Shown here in pieces: positions 43,158-52,249 of a stretch of DNA of 64,000 nt; the stretch's first letter is position 1; each line of letters starts with the position of its first letter. The position numbers and the translations under genes were made by a program. Below the pieces are notes generated by a model. It saw only the letters and a list, made by a program, of their open reading frames with translations, had not been told where the DNA came from and did not search any database. Source of the DNA: Flavobacteriales bacterium (GTDB lineage Bacteria > Bacteroidota > Bacteroidia > Flavobacteriales_F > PHOS-HE28); contig JACJZI010000004.1 in NCBI GenBank assembly GCA_020635655.1, forward strand, positions 186,001 to 250,000, given 5' to 3'.

Positions 43158-44102
43158 ATGCAACGGACGATCTCCCTCCTTGTTCTCGGGCTCCTGAGCG
43201 CCAATGTGTCGCTGCAGGCCCAGACCGCCGACCTGGTGCTCTTCACCGACGATGGGATGAAGTTCACCCTCGTCATTGATGGCGAACAAAAGAACGACAC
43301 ACCCGCCGCACGGGTCGTCGCCACAGGTATCCGCAATGAGACCCCCGTGGTGATGGTCCGTTTCGAGGACCCCGGTATCCCCATGCTGAAAAAGGCGGGA
43401 TACTTCCCTCTGGGGATGGAGTACACGGTGATGATCACCAGCAACAAACGCGGGGAACGCGTGCTCCGGCCCACTGGAGAAGCCCCTCTCGGTACGGCCG
43501 CCGGCCGCCCAGAACCGTTCATCGATGATACCCCGCCGTTGCGGACCGTGGACGATGTGATCGATGATACCGATGCTTCGGAGGAACGCTCGATCGCCGA
43601 TCCGGACGTGGAGAAGGCCAACATGAACGTGGGGGTGAACGGCCTCGGAGTGAACATGAACGTCAATGTGAGCGGACCGACAACGACGACCACCACAACG
43701 ATCACCACGACCACCACGCTAACCGAAACGCCAACCTCCTCCGCCGTTGCTCCGCAGGAGGAGGCCCCGACCGTCTATCACATGCCCGGATATTCAGGGC
43801 CCATTGGATGCGACTGGCCCATGGCACCCGGTCAGTTCGGGGATGCGAAGCGCAGCATCAGTGGGAAGAGCTTCGAGGATTCCAAGCTCACCGTGGCCAT
43901 GCAGGTGGCCAAGGGGCAATGCTTCACCGTGGACCAGGTCAAGGAGGTGATGGGGTTGTTCAGCTTCGAACAGACCAAACTGGATTTCGCCAAGTTCGCC
44001 TATGATCACACGTTCGATATCGGCAATTACTACAAGGTGAACGATGCATTCTCTTTCGAGAGCTCGATGGACGAATTGAACGAATACCTCCGTTCCCGAT
44101 AA
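43158..44102 (+). CDS. Secreted DUF4476 protein with Thr-rich linker
   Basis: ATG at 43158 gives 314 residues with a signal peptide (LLVLGLLSANVSLQAQ). An N-terminal beta domain (DLVLFTDDGMKFTLVIDGEQ) is followed by an Asp/Glu-rich stretch, a run of nearly pure Thr (about residues 174-190) and a C-terminal helical DUF4476 domain (SFEDSKLTVAMQVAKGQCFT; FSFEQTKLDFAKFAYDHTFD). The linker resembles a flexible surface spacer. It precedes the CsgG-like gene by 22 bp. The -7-like TAAATTCG (43136-43143) lies 14 bp before the ATG. Confidence 0.78.
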   Translation: MQRTISLLVLGLLSANVSLQAQTADLVLFTDDGMKFTLVIDGEQKNDTPAARVVATGIRNETPVVMVRFEDPGIPMLKKAGYFPLGMEYTVMITSNKRGERVLRPTGEAPLGTAAGRPEPFIDDTPPLRTVDDVIDDTDASEERSIADPDVEKANMNVGVNGLGVNMNVNVSGPTTTTTTTITTTTTLTETPTSSAVAPQEEAPTVYHMPGYSGPIGCDWPMAPGQFGDAKRSISGKSFEDSKLTVAMQVAKGQCFTVDQVKEVMGLFSFEQTKLDFAKFAYDHTFDIGNYYKVNDAFSFESSMDELNEYLRSR

Positions 44103-44124
44103 GGGTGCCGTTCCGAACGTGACC

Positions 44125-45516
44125 ATGGCACACGCACCTCGATCGGTCCTGATCGGCATGAGCGGCTTGCTCCTGTTGGCGGCTTGCAATGGATCGCGGT
44201 CATTGGCCAAGAAGGCGGGCAAGCTCGACGAGGCGGGGCTCTATGCGGAGGCGGCGGACATGTACCTGCAGTCGTTGCAACGCGATCAGCGCAACGTCGA
44301 CGCCAAGATCGGTCTGAAAAAAGCGGGCCAGCAGGTGCTCGACGACAAGCTGGGTGAATTCTTCAAGGTCAACGGTGCCGGAGATGACAAGGGGCGGGCG
44401 GTCGACGCCTATCTCGAGGCGAAGGATTACACCACCCGCGCCTCCCGCCTGGGTGTCCAGTTGGAGATCCCCGACCACTACAAGAACGACTTCGAACAGG
44501 TCAAGGGGGAGTACCTGGTGGAACTGTACACCCAGGGCCAGGAACAGATGGCCCAACAGCAGTACCAGGAGGCCGAACGCACCTTCAAGCGCATTGCCCG
44601 GATCGAACCCGGATACAAGGATGCCAGCAGCCTGCAGTCCATCGCCTATCTGGAACCTTTGTACCGTTCGGGCCGGGCGGCCCTCGATGCAGGTCAGTAC
44701 CGCAAGGCCTATGACGATCTTGGCAAGGTGCTGGCCAAGGACCTGGGCTACAAGGATGCGTCCGCCCTTCAGCAGGAAGCATTGCACAAGGGACAGTACA
44801 GCATCGCCGTGCTGCCGTTCGACAATGGACGACTGCGGATGAAACGTGGCGGGCTCGCGGAGACGCTACAGGCCCACGCCATCGCCGCGCTCACCGCAGG
44901 GAAGGACCCGTTCCTCCGGGTGGTGGACCGGGACAACATGCAGCGGATCCTGGATGAACAACGCCTGGGACTGAGCGGAGTGGTCGATCAACAGACCGCT
45001 GTTCAAGTGGGGAACCTGATCGGCGCACAGGCCGTGCTGATGGGCGAGGTGCTCCAGTACCAGGAGGTGCCCGGTGACCTGCGGACGAGCACACGGAAGG
45101 GCTATGAAGCCTACCAGGTGAAACAAAAGAACGCTGAGACCGGCGGGTACGACCTCGTGACGCGGTATCGGCCCGTGACCTATACGGAGTACTACAAGGA
45201 GGACCGTGTGGACCTCTCGGTGAACTACAAACTGGTATCCCTCGAAACGGGAGAGGTGCTCTTCGCCAAGGTGGTGGACGACCAGCAGACCGCCCAGGTG
45301 CACTATGCGGACTACACGGGCAACAAGGACATGCTCATGCCTGCCGCGAACGGCAACGTGGACCTGAGCAACAACGGTCGTTCCTCGTTGCGCGCATTGC
45401 TCGGTGCCGAGCGCACGACCGCACCTATTGCCGACCTCAGCGCCCAACTCCTACGCCGGGCGGGCTCCACCATTGCGACCCAGGTCGAGCAGGAGCTCGC
45501 TGCCAAATTGCCCTGA
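44125..45516 (+). CDS. CsgG/LpoB-like lipoprotein with TPR-like N-terminus
   Basis: ATG at 44125 (463 aa) with lipobox LLLLAAC; GTG 44119 is possible. Residues about 25-220 are TPR-like helices (AGLYAEAADMYLQSLQRDQR, QYQEAERTFKRIARIEPGYK). The C-terminal CsgG-type domain starts at SIAVLPFDNGRLRMKRGG and contains VDRDNMQRILDEQRLGLSGV and GNLIGAQAVLMGEVLQYQ. CsgG is the curli pore; other members (LpoB-like) activate peptidoglycan synthases. No curli subunit gene is nearby, so an envelope-assembly role is inferred only. Confidence 0.82.
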   Translation: MAHAPRSVLIGMSGLLLLAACNGSRSLAKKAGKLDEAGLYAEAADMYLQSLQRDQRNVDAKIGLKKAGQQVLDDKLGEFFKVNGAGDDKGRAVDAYLEAKDYTTRASRLGVQLEIPDHYKNDFEQVKGEYLVELYTQGQEQMAQQQYQEAERTFKRIARIEPGYKDASSLQSIAYLEPLYRSGRAALDAGQYRKAYDDLGKVLAKDLGYKDASALQQEALHKGQYSIAVLPFDNGRLRMKRGGLAETLQAHAIAALTAGKDPFLRVVDRDNMQRILDEQRLGLSGVVDQQTAVQVGNLIGAQAVLMGEVLQYQEVPGDLRTSTRKGYEAYQVKQKNAETGGYDLVTRYRPVTYTEYYKEDRVDLSVNYKLVSLETGEVLFAKVVDDQQTAQVHYADYTGNKDMLMPAANGNVDLSNNGRSSLRALLGAERTTAPIADLSAQLLRRAGSTIATQVEQELAAKLP

Positions 45517-45517
45517 G

Positions 45518-46891
45518 ATGCGCAGGGTCGCCATGTGGTGCGTTCTGGGCCTTGTCGCCTGCAAGGGACGACAAGGCGAGGTGGCCGCGCCCACTGCTGC
45601 TCCACCACCTGCCTGGGTGGAGGCCCATCCCGTGGACGATGCCTACTACATCGGCATTGGCGTGGCGGGAAAGAACACCACGGACTATCAGGGGTCGGCC
45701 AAGAAGAACGCATTGAACGACCTGGCCAGCGAGATCAGCGTGCAGGTCCAGGGCAACAGCCTGCTCTACACCCTTGACAAGCGAGCGCAGTTCCGCGAGA
45801 CCTACACCAATACGATCCGGACCAGGACCGACGAACAACTGGAAGGATATGAACTGGTGGATAGCTACGACAACGGGAACGACTATTGGGTCTACTATCG
45901 ATTGTCAAGGAGCAAGCATGCCCAATTGAAGTCCCAACGTCGCCAACAGGCCATCGACCTTGCGACGGACCTCCATGCAAGGAGCCACCAGGCCTTGGAC
46001 CGGGGGGACCTGCGCAGTGCCATGGACCTCGAGTTGCGCGCGCTGCTTGCCTTGAAGGAATACTGGGGCGAGGCGCTACCTGTCGATCGTGATGGCGACC
46101 AGATCGACCTGGGCAACGACCTCTATGCTTCGCTTCAACGCATGACGGCCGATATCCGGATCTCGACCTTGCCGGAACGATGCGTGCTGGACCAGAGCAA
46201 TGCTTTCCGACGCGAGATGCTGGTGAAGGTGGCCTATCGGGATGGGCCACGATCCACGGACCTTGTCCAGGTCCCCATCGTGTTGTCCTATCCGGGTATC
46301 GATGGTCAGGTGAACGAAAGAAAGACCACCGATGCGAACGGTCAGGTGCATGGCATCGTGGAACACGTGGCCGTCGGCGGTGTCTCGCCGGAACTTGTCG
46401 TCACCATGGACCTCAAGGACCTTCTGCCCGGTGACCTGGATGCGACACTGGTCCGCGGACTGACCTCCGGTTCGCAGACGCCATCCCTGCATGCGCCCAT
46501 CGATCGCGTGATGCCCCGTGTATTCCTGCATGCCGATGAACGCAACTTCGGAAGGAACGTCGGAAGCACGGGATGTGCCGGCACCCTGGAACAGGCATTG
46601 ACCGCGCTCGGGTTCCGGTTCGTGGACGATGCACGTAGCGCGGACCTACTGATGGACCTGGTCGGGAACACGCGGGAAGGCGGCAGTGCGAGCGGTTTCT
46701 TCACCGCTTATCTCGATCTATCGGTCGCATGCCGCGACCGCAGCTCGGGCGAGGTGGTCTATCAAAGTGGTCGACAGGATGTGAAGGGCGTCCAATTGAA
46801 CTACGAAAAGGCCGGTCTCGAGGCCTATCGCAAGGCCGGGCAGGAGATGCAACGGGAGATCATTCCCGCTCTGATCGGCGCCGTGCTCTGA
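45518..46891 (+). CDS. LPP20-family lipoprotein
   Basis: ATG at 45518 gives 457 residues, 1 bp after the CsgG-like stop. Signal peptide with lipobox GLVAC. Residues about 30-140 fit the LPP20 fold (PAWVEAHPVDDAYYIGIGVA, ALNDLASEISVQVQGNSLLY). The rest has beta-rich extracytoplasmic segments, including a DUF4384- or LptE-like C-terminal part (LTALGFRFVDDARSADLLMD). LPP20 proteins co-occur with CsgG-like lipoproteins in envelope complexes. Confidence 0.72.
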   Translation: MRRVAMWCVLGLVACKGRQGEVAAPTAAPPPAWVEAHPVDDAYYIGIGVAGKNTTDYQGSAKKNALNDLASEISVQVQGNSLLYTLDKRAQFRETYTNTIRTRTDEQLEGYELVDSYDNGNDYWVYYRLSRSKHAQLKSQRRQQAIDLATDLHARSHQALDRGDLRSAMDLELRALLALKEYWGEALPVDRDGDQIDLGNDLYASLQRMTADIRISTLPERCVLDQSNAFRREMLVKVAYRDGPRSTDLVQVPIVLSYPGIDGQVNERKTTDANGQVHGIVEHVAVGGVSPELVVTMDLKDLLPGDLDATLVRGLTSGSQTPSLHAPIDRVMPRVFLHADERNFGRNVGSTGCAGTLEQALTALGFRFVDDARSADLLMDLVGNTREGGSASGFFTAYLDLSVACRDRSSGEVVYQSGRQDVKGVQLNYEKAGLEAYRKAGQEMQREIIPALIGAVL

Positions 46892-46994
46892 GCGGATGGA
46901 TGCGATGGTGTAGTTTGGCACGGCTTTCGCCAATGCTCCCCATCAGGAACCTACCCAGTAACCCAACGCCATCGCCGGGCATCGGCGCAAGACC

Positions 46995-47591
46995 ATGAGA
47001 ACCTCCACCCGATCACGCACCTCGATCCTGCTGCTGTCGGCGGCGATGCTCGCCTCCGGCATGTCCGCTTGCAAAAGCAAGAAGAAGGCCGCCGAGGCCA
47101 CCAAGCCACCCACGGGCGAAGTGGAGGTGACCGTCCTGTGCTCCGGTCCGGACTATTTCACCAACAAGGACTACTTCCGGGCCAACGCCGTGGGGGAGAG
47201 CATGGACCAGCAGACCGCGAAGAGCAAATCCCTCAATGCCGCCCGCGGTCAGCTGGCCGCAGACATCAACACCATGGTGAAACGCGTGGTGGACAACTAT
47301 GTGAACAGCCGTGAAATGAACAACCAGGAACAACTGGAGGAGCGTTTCGAGGGCCTGACCCGCGAAGTGACCGAACAACGACTGAGCGGGACACGCACCA
47401 TTTGTGAAAAGCTGACGAAGACCCCGGAAGGCACCTACAAGTCCTACATCGCCATCGAGCTCAGTGCCCAGGACCTGCTGAGCGCTTACAATGAGCGGCT
47501 GAGCAAGGACGACCAGTTGCGGATCGATTACGACTACGAGCGCTTCAAGGAGACCTTCGACCAGGAAATGGAGAACATGAAAGGCAAGTAG
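46995..47591 (+). CDS. Second LPP20-like lipoprotein
   Basis: 198 residues, signal peptide and lipobox (SGMSAC) followed by a Lys/Ala linker. The mature region (YFRANAVGESMDQQTAKSKS then LNAARGQLAADINTMVKRVV) matches the N-terminal helix-strand pattern of LPP20 proteins. It ends in a hydrophilic helix (YERFKETFDQEMENMKGK). It is the last gene of the DUF4476-CsgG-LPP20 cluster and is followed by a terminator. Confidence 0.68.
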   Translation: MRTSTRSRTSILLLSAAMLASGMSACKSKKKAAEATKPPTGEVEVTVLCSGPDYFTNKDYFRANAVGESMDQQTAKSKSLNAARGQLAADINTMVKRVVDNYVNSREMNNQEQLEERFEGLTREVTEQRLSGTRTICEKLTKTPEGTYKSYIAIELSAQDLLSAYNERLSKDDQLRIDYDYERFKETFDQEMENMKGK

Positions 47592-47617
47592 GTCACGACC
47601 TTCCTACACGATGTGCG

Positions 47618-47646
47618 AAGCCCCGGCGTTGGAACGTCGGGGCTTC
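47618..47646 (+). terminator. Terminator after the CsgG/LPP20 cluster
   Basis: GAAGCCCCGGCG and CGTCGGGGCTTC form a 12-bp stem with one mismatch, followed by AGCTTTCC. Confidence 0.65.
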
Positions 47647-47670
47647 AGCTTTCCTGACCACCTTTGCGGC

Positions 47671-48072
47671 ATGTTGGCGAGCACGATGCGATGGGGGGCC
47701 GGTGTGTTGCTCATGGCCGTGGCGTTGGGTGCCTACGGTGCTCATGGATTGCGCGAGCATGTGGATGACCACGCATTGACGACATGGCACACCGGGGTGA
47801 CCTACCAATTCTACCACGGTCTTGGTCTGTTGCTCCTGGCCGCCCTGTCCGATCGGTTGCACCCGCGGACCGTCCGCTGGGTGCGTGTCCTTTTCCTGCT
47901 GGGGATCCTCTGCTTCAGCGGTTCGATCTACTTGTTGTGCACACGAGACTGGTTTGGGACCCAGGCGCTGGCCCATGCCATCGGACCTGTAACCCCTTTG
48001 GGCGGCCTGCTGTTGATGGCCGGATGGACGGTGCTCTTGTTCTCCCGGTCGGGCCGCACTGACCAACGTTAG
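47671..48072 (+). CDS. DUF423 membrane protein
   Basis: ATG at 47671 gives 133 residues with four membrane helices: AGVLLMAVALGAYGAHGL, WHTGVTYQFYHGLGLLLLAA, VLFLLGILCFSGSIYLLC and LLLMAGWTVLLF. The AYGAHGL and TWHTGVTYQFYHGLGL motifs are DUF423 (YgdD-like) hallmarks. Function unknown; housekeeping-like distribution. A TTTG 4-8 bp before the ATG fits the -7 pattern. The frame extends upstream, but into the terminator hairpin. Confidence 0.88.
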   Translation: MLASTMRWGAGVLLMAVALGAYGAHGLREHVDDHALTTWHTGVTYQFYHGLGLLLLAALSDRLHPRTVRWVRVLFLLGILCFSGSIYLLCTRDWFGTQALAHAIGPVTPLGGLLLMAGWTVLLFSRSGRTDQR

Positions 48073-48095
48073 TTCCCTCGTCCGGCCGAAGGGTC

Positions 48096-48103
48096 TAATT
48101 TTG
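48096..48103 (+). promoter_or_regulatory. -7 promoter element of pckA
   Basis: TAATTTTG matches TAnnTTTG exactly, 17 bp before the pckA ATG. Confidence 0.55.
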
Positions 48104-48120
48104 CCCTCCACTCCAAATCC

Positions 48121-49743
48121 ATGGACATGAACGAATTCGGCAGAAGACCGAAGAACGCCGATCTGGCGAAGATCGGGCTGGGCAATGTGAGCGACGCCTA
48201 TTGGAACCTCGAACCGGCGGAACTCATCGAACACACCATCGTTTCAGGACAAGGCATGTTCGCCGACAGCGGCGCGTTGGCCGTTGACACCGGCGAGTTC
48301 ACCGGTCGCAGCCCGAAGGACAAGTTCTGCGTGCAGGACGGAAAGACCCGGGACACCATCTGGTGGGGGGACATCAACATCCCCTTTGACGAGAAGAAAT
48401 TCGACGCCCTCTACGACAAGATGTGCGCCTATTTGATGAACCGGGACGTGTACATCAAGGACGCCTACGCCTGTGCCGACCCGGACTATCAATTGAACCT
48501 CAGGGTGGTGGCCGAGCAGCCCTGGAGCGCCTTGTTCGCCGGCAACATGTTCCTGCGCCCGACCAATGAACAGATCGAAGGGTTCGAACCCGAATGGCAT
48601 GTGGTGTGCGTTCCCGGCTTCATGGCCGATCCCGCCAAGGACGGCACCCGGCAACACAACTTCGCCATCCTGAGCTTCACCCGTAAAATGATCCTGATCG
48701 GCGGCACGGGATATACGGGAGAGATCAAGAAGGGCATCTTCACCGTCTTGAACTATGTACTGCCCCAGGAAAGGGGCGTGCTCAGCATGCATTGCAGCGC
48801 CAACATCGGACGGGAAGGGGGGGACACCGCGGTGTTCTTCGGCCTGAGCGGCACCGGAAAGACCACACTGAGCGCGGATCCCGAGCGACGCCTGATCGGT
48901 GACGACGAGCATGGTTGGAGCGACCGCGGCGTTTTCAACTTCGAGGGCGGTTGTTATGCGAAGTGCATCGACCTGAGCGCCGATAAGGAACCCCAGATCT
49001 GGAACGCCATCAAGTTCGGCGCCCTGCTGGAGAACGTGGTGTTCGAGGATAGCTCCACCACCGTCGATTTCTCCGACGGAACGAAAACGGAGAACACCCG
49101 GGTGAGCTATCCCATCCATCACATCGACAATATCGCCACTCCGAGCATGGGGGGGCATCCGAAGAACATCTTCTTTCTCACTTGTGACGCCTATGGTGTA
49201 CTGCCCCCGATCAGCCGACTGACCCCGGGCCAGGCCATGTACCATTTCATCAGCGGGTATACGGCCAAGGTCGCTGGTACCGAGGCGGGCGTCACCGAAC
49301 CCAAGACCGTGTTCAGTGCCTGTTTCGGGGCACCCTTCCTGCCCCTCCATCCCGGCAAGTATGCCGAGATGCTCGGTGAGAAAATGCGCAAGCACGACGT
49401 CCGGGTCTGGCTGGTGAACACCGGATGGAGCGGTGGTGCCTATGGCGTCGGTGAACGCATGAAGCTCAGGTTCACACGGGCGATGATCACCGCTGCGCTC
49501 AGGGGTGAACTGGACAAGGTGGAACATAAAGCACATCCCGTCTTTGGCGTTTCACACCCCGTCTCCTGTCCGGACGTTCCCGACGAGGTGCTGGATGCCC
49601 GAAACACGTGGAAGGACAAGGATGCCTACGACAAGCAGGCCGATTCCCTGGCCAAGCAGTTCAACGACAATTTCAACAAGTACAAGGACGGAGTGACAGA
49701 GGAGATCCTCGCTGCTGCACCGAAACTGGCCGTGAAGGCCTGA
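48121..49743 (+). CDS. pckA: ATP-dependent phosphoenolpyruvate carboxykinase
   Basis: 540 residues. The ATP-type PEPCK signature GLSGTGKTTLSADPERRLIG (about 241-260) contains the P-loop, and GDDEHGW lies just after. GEFTGRSPKDKF near the N-terminus binds substrate. The enzyme interconverts oxaloacetate and PEP and runs gluconeogenesis. Length matches bacterial PckA. An exact -7 element sits upstream and a terminator follows. Confidence 0.96.
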   Translation: MDMNEFGRRPKNADLAKIGLGNVSDAYWNLEPAELIEHTIVSGQGMFADSGALAVDTGEFTGRSPKDKFCVQDGKTRDTIWWGDINIPFDEKKFDALYDKMCAYLMNRDVYIKDAYACADPDYQLNLRVVAEQPWSALFAGNMFLRPTNEQIEGFEPEWHVVCVPGFMADPAKDGTRQHNFAILSFTRKMILIGGTGYTGEIKKGIFTVLNYVLPQERGVLSMHCSANIGREGGDTAVFFGLSGTGKTTLSADPERRLIGDDEHGWSDRGVFNFEGGCYAKCIDLSADKEPQIWNAIKFGALLENVVFEDSSTTVDFSDGTKTENTRVSYPIHHIDNIATPSMGGHPKNIFFLTCDAYGVLPPISRLTPGQAMYHFISGYTAKVAGTEAGVTEPKTVFSACFGAPFLPLHPGKYAEMLGEKMRKHDVRVWLVNTGWSGGAYGVGERMKLRFTRAMITAALRGELDKVEHKAHPVFGVSHPVSCPDVPDEVLDARNTWKDKDAYDKQADSLAKQFNDNFNKYKDGVTEEILAAAPKLAVKA

Positions 49744-49766
49744 GCGATCGATCACACGACGACGAG

Positions 49767-49797
49767 AGCCCCGTTCTGCCGGGGCTTTCGCATTTTG
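49767..49797 (+). terminator. pckA terminator
   Basis: AGCCCCG and CGGGGCT form a 7-bp stem with a 6-nt loop, followed by TTCGCATTTT. Confidence 0.65.
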
Positions 49798-49812
49798 GCG
49801 CTTGTGAATACG

Positions 49813-50736
49813 ATGCCCCATCCATCCACATGTCCGAATTGCGGAGCCGACCTCATGGCGGACGACCGGTATTGCCGGCAATGTGGCCAGGACCGCCGGG
49901 AAAGGGTGATGCCCTTCACGGAAGTGCTCCTGGACGTGCTCCGGGACAGCTTTTCCTTCGACTCCAGGTTCCTCCACAGCCTCCCGCTGCTACTCTTCCG
50001 GCCGGGGATGCTGACCCGTGCGTTCATGGCCGGACAGCGTGCACGGTACATCCCAGCAGTGCGGCTCTATGTCTTTTCCTCGATCATCGCGTTCGCCGTC
50101 ACCTCGTTCGGCGGCACACCGCGGCATGAACGGACAGGGACCCCGCCGAATGTCCCAACGGCGGCCAAAACGGATACCATGGAGAACGATGGCATCGACC
50201 TCGAACTATCGGACCCGCGGGATCCGAGCGAACTGGACCGGGTCTCCAATGAGATCGACAGCCTGGGTATTGAGGCCTGGTCCGAACGCTATCTCCACAA
50301 TGGCACCTTGTACCGTCGGTTCTTGAACAAGGTGCTGCTGATCGACCATGAGGACCGCGCCGGCGAGGTGGTGGACCGGGCCTGGCGGGACCTTCCGCTC
50401 TTCTTCCTGATCGTGATACCGCTGTTGGCGCTGTTGATCAAGGTGTTCTATCGCCGTACCTACTACGTCGTGCATCTCGTGTTCGCTTTCCATTTCGGTG
50501 CATTCCTGATGTCCAGTGTGGCCCTTCTCCATCTCGTTGGGCTTTTGGTGGGTTGGACGATCAAAGGCACCCTGTTCCTGATCGCCCCGGTCTATTTCCT
50601 CATCGCCCTGCGGCGTGTATATGGAAGGTCCTGGTTCGGTTCCACGATCGGCGGGATCGTGCTCCTGATCCTCATGGCAGCGGTGCTGCTCGCAGCGATG
50701 GCCATCGGGCTGGTGCTGCTGGTGACGATCGTTTGA
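49813..50736 (+). CDS. DUF3667 zinc-ribbon membrane protein
   Basis: ATG at 49813 gives 307 residues; TTG/GTG starts slightly upstream are possible. A zinc ribbon at the N-terminus (CPNCGADLMADDRYCRQCGQ, two CxxC pairs) is followed by the DUF3667 core (FTEVLLDVLRDSFSFDSRFL, LLLFRPGMLTRAFMAGQRAR) and about five membrane helices. This Bacteroidota family has no known function. Confidence 0.85.
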   Translation: MPHPSTCPNCGADLMADDRYCRQCGQDRRERVMPFTEVLLDVLRDSFSFDSRFLHSLPLLLFRPGMLTRAFMAGQRARYIPAVRLYVFSSIIAFAVTSFGGTPRHERTGTPPNVPTAAKTDTMENDGIDLELSDPRDPSELDRVSNEIDSLGIEAWSERYLHNGTLYRRFLNKVLLIDHEDRAGEVVDRAWRDLPLFFLIVIPLLALLIKVFYRRTYYVVHLVFAFHFGAFLMSSVALLHLVGLLVGWTIKGTLFLIAPVYFLIALRRVYGRSWFGSTIGGIVLLILMAAVLLAAMAIGLVLLVTIV

Positions 50737-50760
50737 GGGTCCTTACCGGAAGGATGGCCC

Positions 50761-50768
50761 TACTTTTG
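50761..50768 (+). promoter_or_regulatory. -7 promoter element of the S41-like gene
   Basis: TACTTTTG matches TAnnTTTG exactly, 14 bp before the ATG at 50783. A TTTG 25 bp upstream is too far for a standard -33. Confidence 0.5.
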
Positions 50769-50782
50769 CCGCGCCTAAGACC

Positions 50783-52249
50783 ATGGGAACCGTGCGCAAG
50801 ATGAAGGGGGGGGCTATGCTGTGCGCAGTAATGCTCACATCGATCATGCGTGGTCAGGGGGATGTGATCGGACAACGATCCTATCCCGAGCGGCTTCATG
50901 AGGACATCGATCTCTTCCAACGGGCGTTGCATGAGGTCCATGCGGACCCGTACCGGTATGCGACCAGGGCCGGCATCGACCGGTTGTTCCGGCAGGTGAA
51001 GGATTCCATTGACCGACCGATGACCGCGTTGGACCTGATGCGGGAGCTGCGACCCGTGCTGCATGCGATCGCTGACGCCCACACCTATCTGGAACCCCCG
51101 GCCGCATATGAGGACGCCCTGGCCCATGATCTGCCGATGATCCCATTGGCGGTCCGGTTGGTCGGAGGTGAACTCTACGTCCAGGAAGAGTTGAAGGGCT
51201 TCCGGTCCATTCCTCCCGGATCGCGCATCATCAGCATCAACGGACGACCCGGTCGAGAGATCGTCGATCATCTGTTCTCCTTCACCGTTGGCGATGGCTC
51301 GGACAGCACCTATCGCTATCGCATGGTCGAACAAGGATTCCCACAACTGTACCGCACATGGATCGATGGTCCGAAGGCGTTCAAGGTGCAGTACGAAGAC
51401 CCGTCCGGGGGCCTGGGCGAGAAGACCATCTTCCCCTTGTCCGGGGACCAGATCGCGAACGCCATGGTGGTGAGATCGGAGCGTGTGGGGCCATGGAGCT
51501 CCGCCTATTATGCCGATCAGCACACCACCTGGTGCACGCTCAACACTTTCGACCCGGAGTTGGTGGAGGAGGCCGGCATCAAGCCTGATCGCTTCATCGA
51601 TGATGTGCGGAGGGACCTGCGGAAGAACAACTCACGTGTGCTGGTGATCGACGTGCGCGATGCCGGTGGGGCGGACCTCGCCATGGCCGAGACGGTCTTC
51701 GCTCTCATCGCCCAGCAACCATATCGGGTCGTGCAGAACATGCAGGTCCGCAGCGTGGAGCGCCCGGAAGGGATCCCCTTGAACGCCTCGGCCGAAGCGT
51801 TCTATTCCACCGCGCACGCCAGCTACCTGCCTTGCCCGAACGGCGCGTACGATCTCAGACCGGACGATCCGCGCCTGGAAAAGTTCGAACCATCGCCCAA
51901 GGCGTTCGATGGCAAGGTGTACGTCGTGTGCAACGGACTGACCCGGGAGGCTGCAGCCGCGTTCGTGATGATGGCCGAACGCAGTGGGCGTGCGCGCATC
52001 GTAGGGGAGGAGACAGGGACCAATTGCATCAGCTCATGTGGGGGGCGCGAGCTGGTGGTCACCGGGGTGAACAGCGGTGTTCGTTTCCACATTCCTTTGA
52101 TCCGGTACGTGTATGAGGGTACCCCGAGCGGGCCGTTGGACCATGGGGAACTGCCTGACCATTCCGCCCTGCAGCAGCCATGGGCCTTGCAACGCGGCGC
52201 GGATGCTGTGCGCAACGATCTGCTACAGATGATCCAGGAGCTGCAATGA
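50783..52249 (+). CDS. S41-like peptidase lacking the expected catalytic serine
   Basis: 488 residues with an N-terminal hydrophobic segment. An N-terminal helical domain (YPERLHEDIDLFQRALHEVH) precedes a PDZ-like part (IPPGSRIISINGRPGREIVD) and an S41 core (NSRVLVIDVRDAGGADLAMA, VYVVCNGLTREAAAAFVMMA, ARIVGEETGTN). Where tail-specific proteases have Ser (NGGxxSAxE-like), this protein reads NGLTREAAA, so the nucleophile appears to be replaced. It may bind peptides without cleaving. It overlaps the next gene by 4 bp. Confidence 0.75.
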   Translation: MGTVRKMKGGAMLCAVMLTSIMRGQGDVIGQRSYPERLHEDIDLFQRALHEVHADPYRYATRAGIDRLFRQVKDSIDRPMTALDLMRELRPVLHAIADAHTYLEPPAAYEDALAHDLPMIPLAVRLVGGELYVQEELKGFRSIPPGSRIISINGRPGREIVDHLFSFTVGDGSDSTYRYRMVEQGFPQLYRTWIDGPKAFKVQYEDPSGGLGEKTIFPLSGDQIANAMVVRSERVGPWSSAYYADQHTTWCTLNTFDPELVEEAGIKPDRFIDDVRRDLRKNNSRVLVIDVRDAGGADLAMAETVFALIAQQPYRVVQNMQVRSVERPEGIPLNASAEAFYSTAHASYLPCPNGAYDLRPDDPRLEKFEPSPKAFDGKVYVVCNGLTREAAAAFVMMAERSGRARIVGEETGTNCISSCGGRELVVTGVNSGVRFHIPLIRYVYEGTPSGPLDHGELPDHSALQQPWALQRGADAVRNDLLQMIQELQ

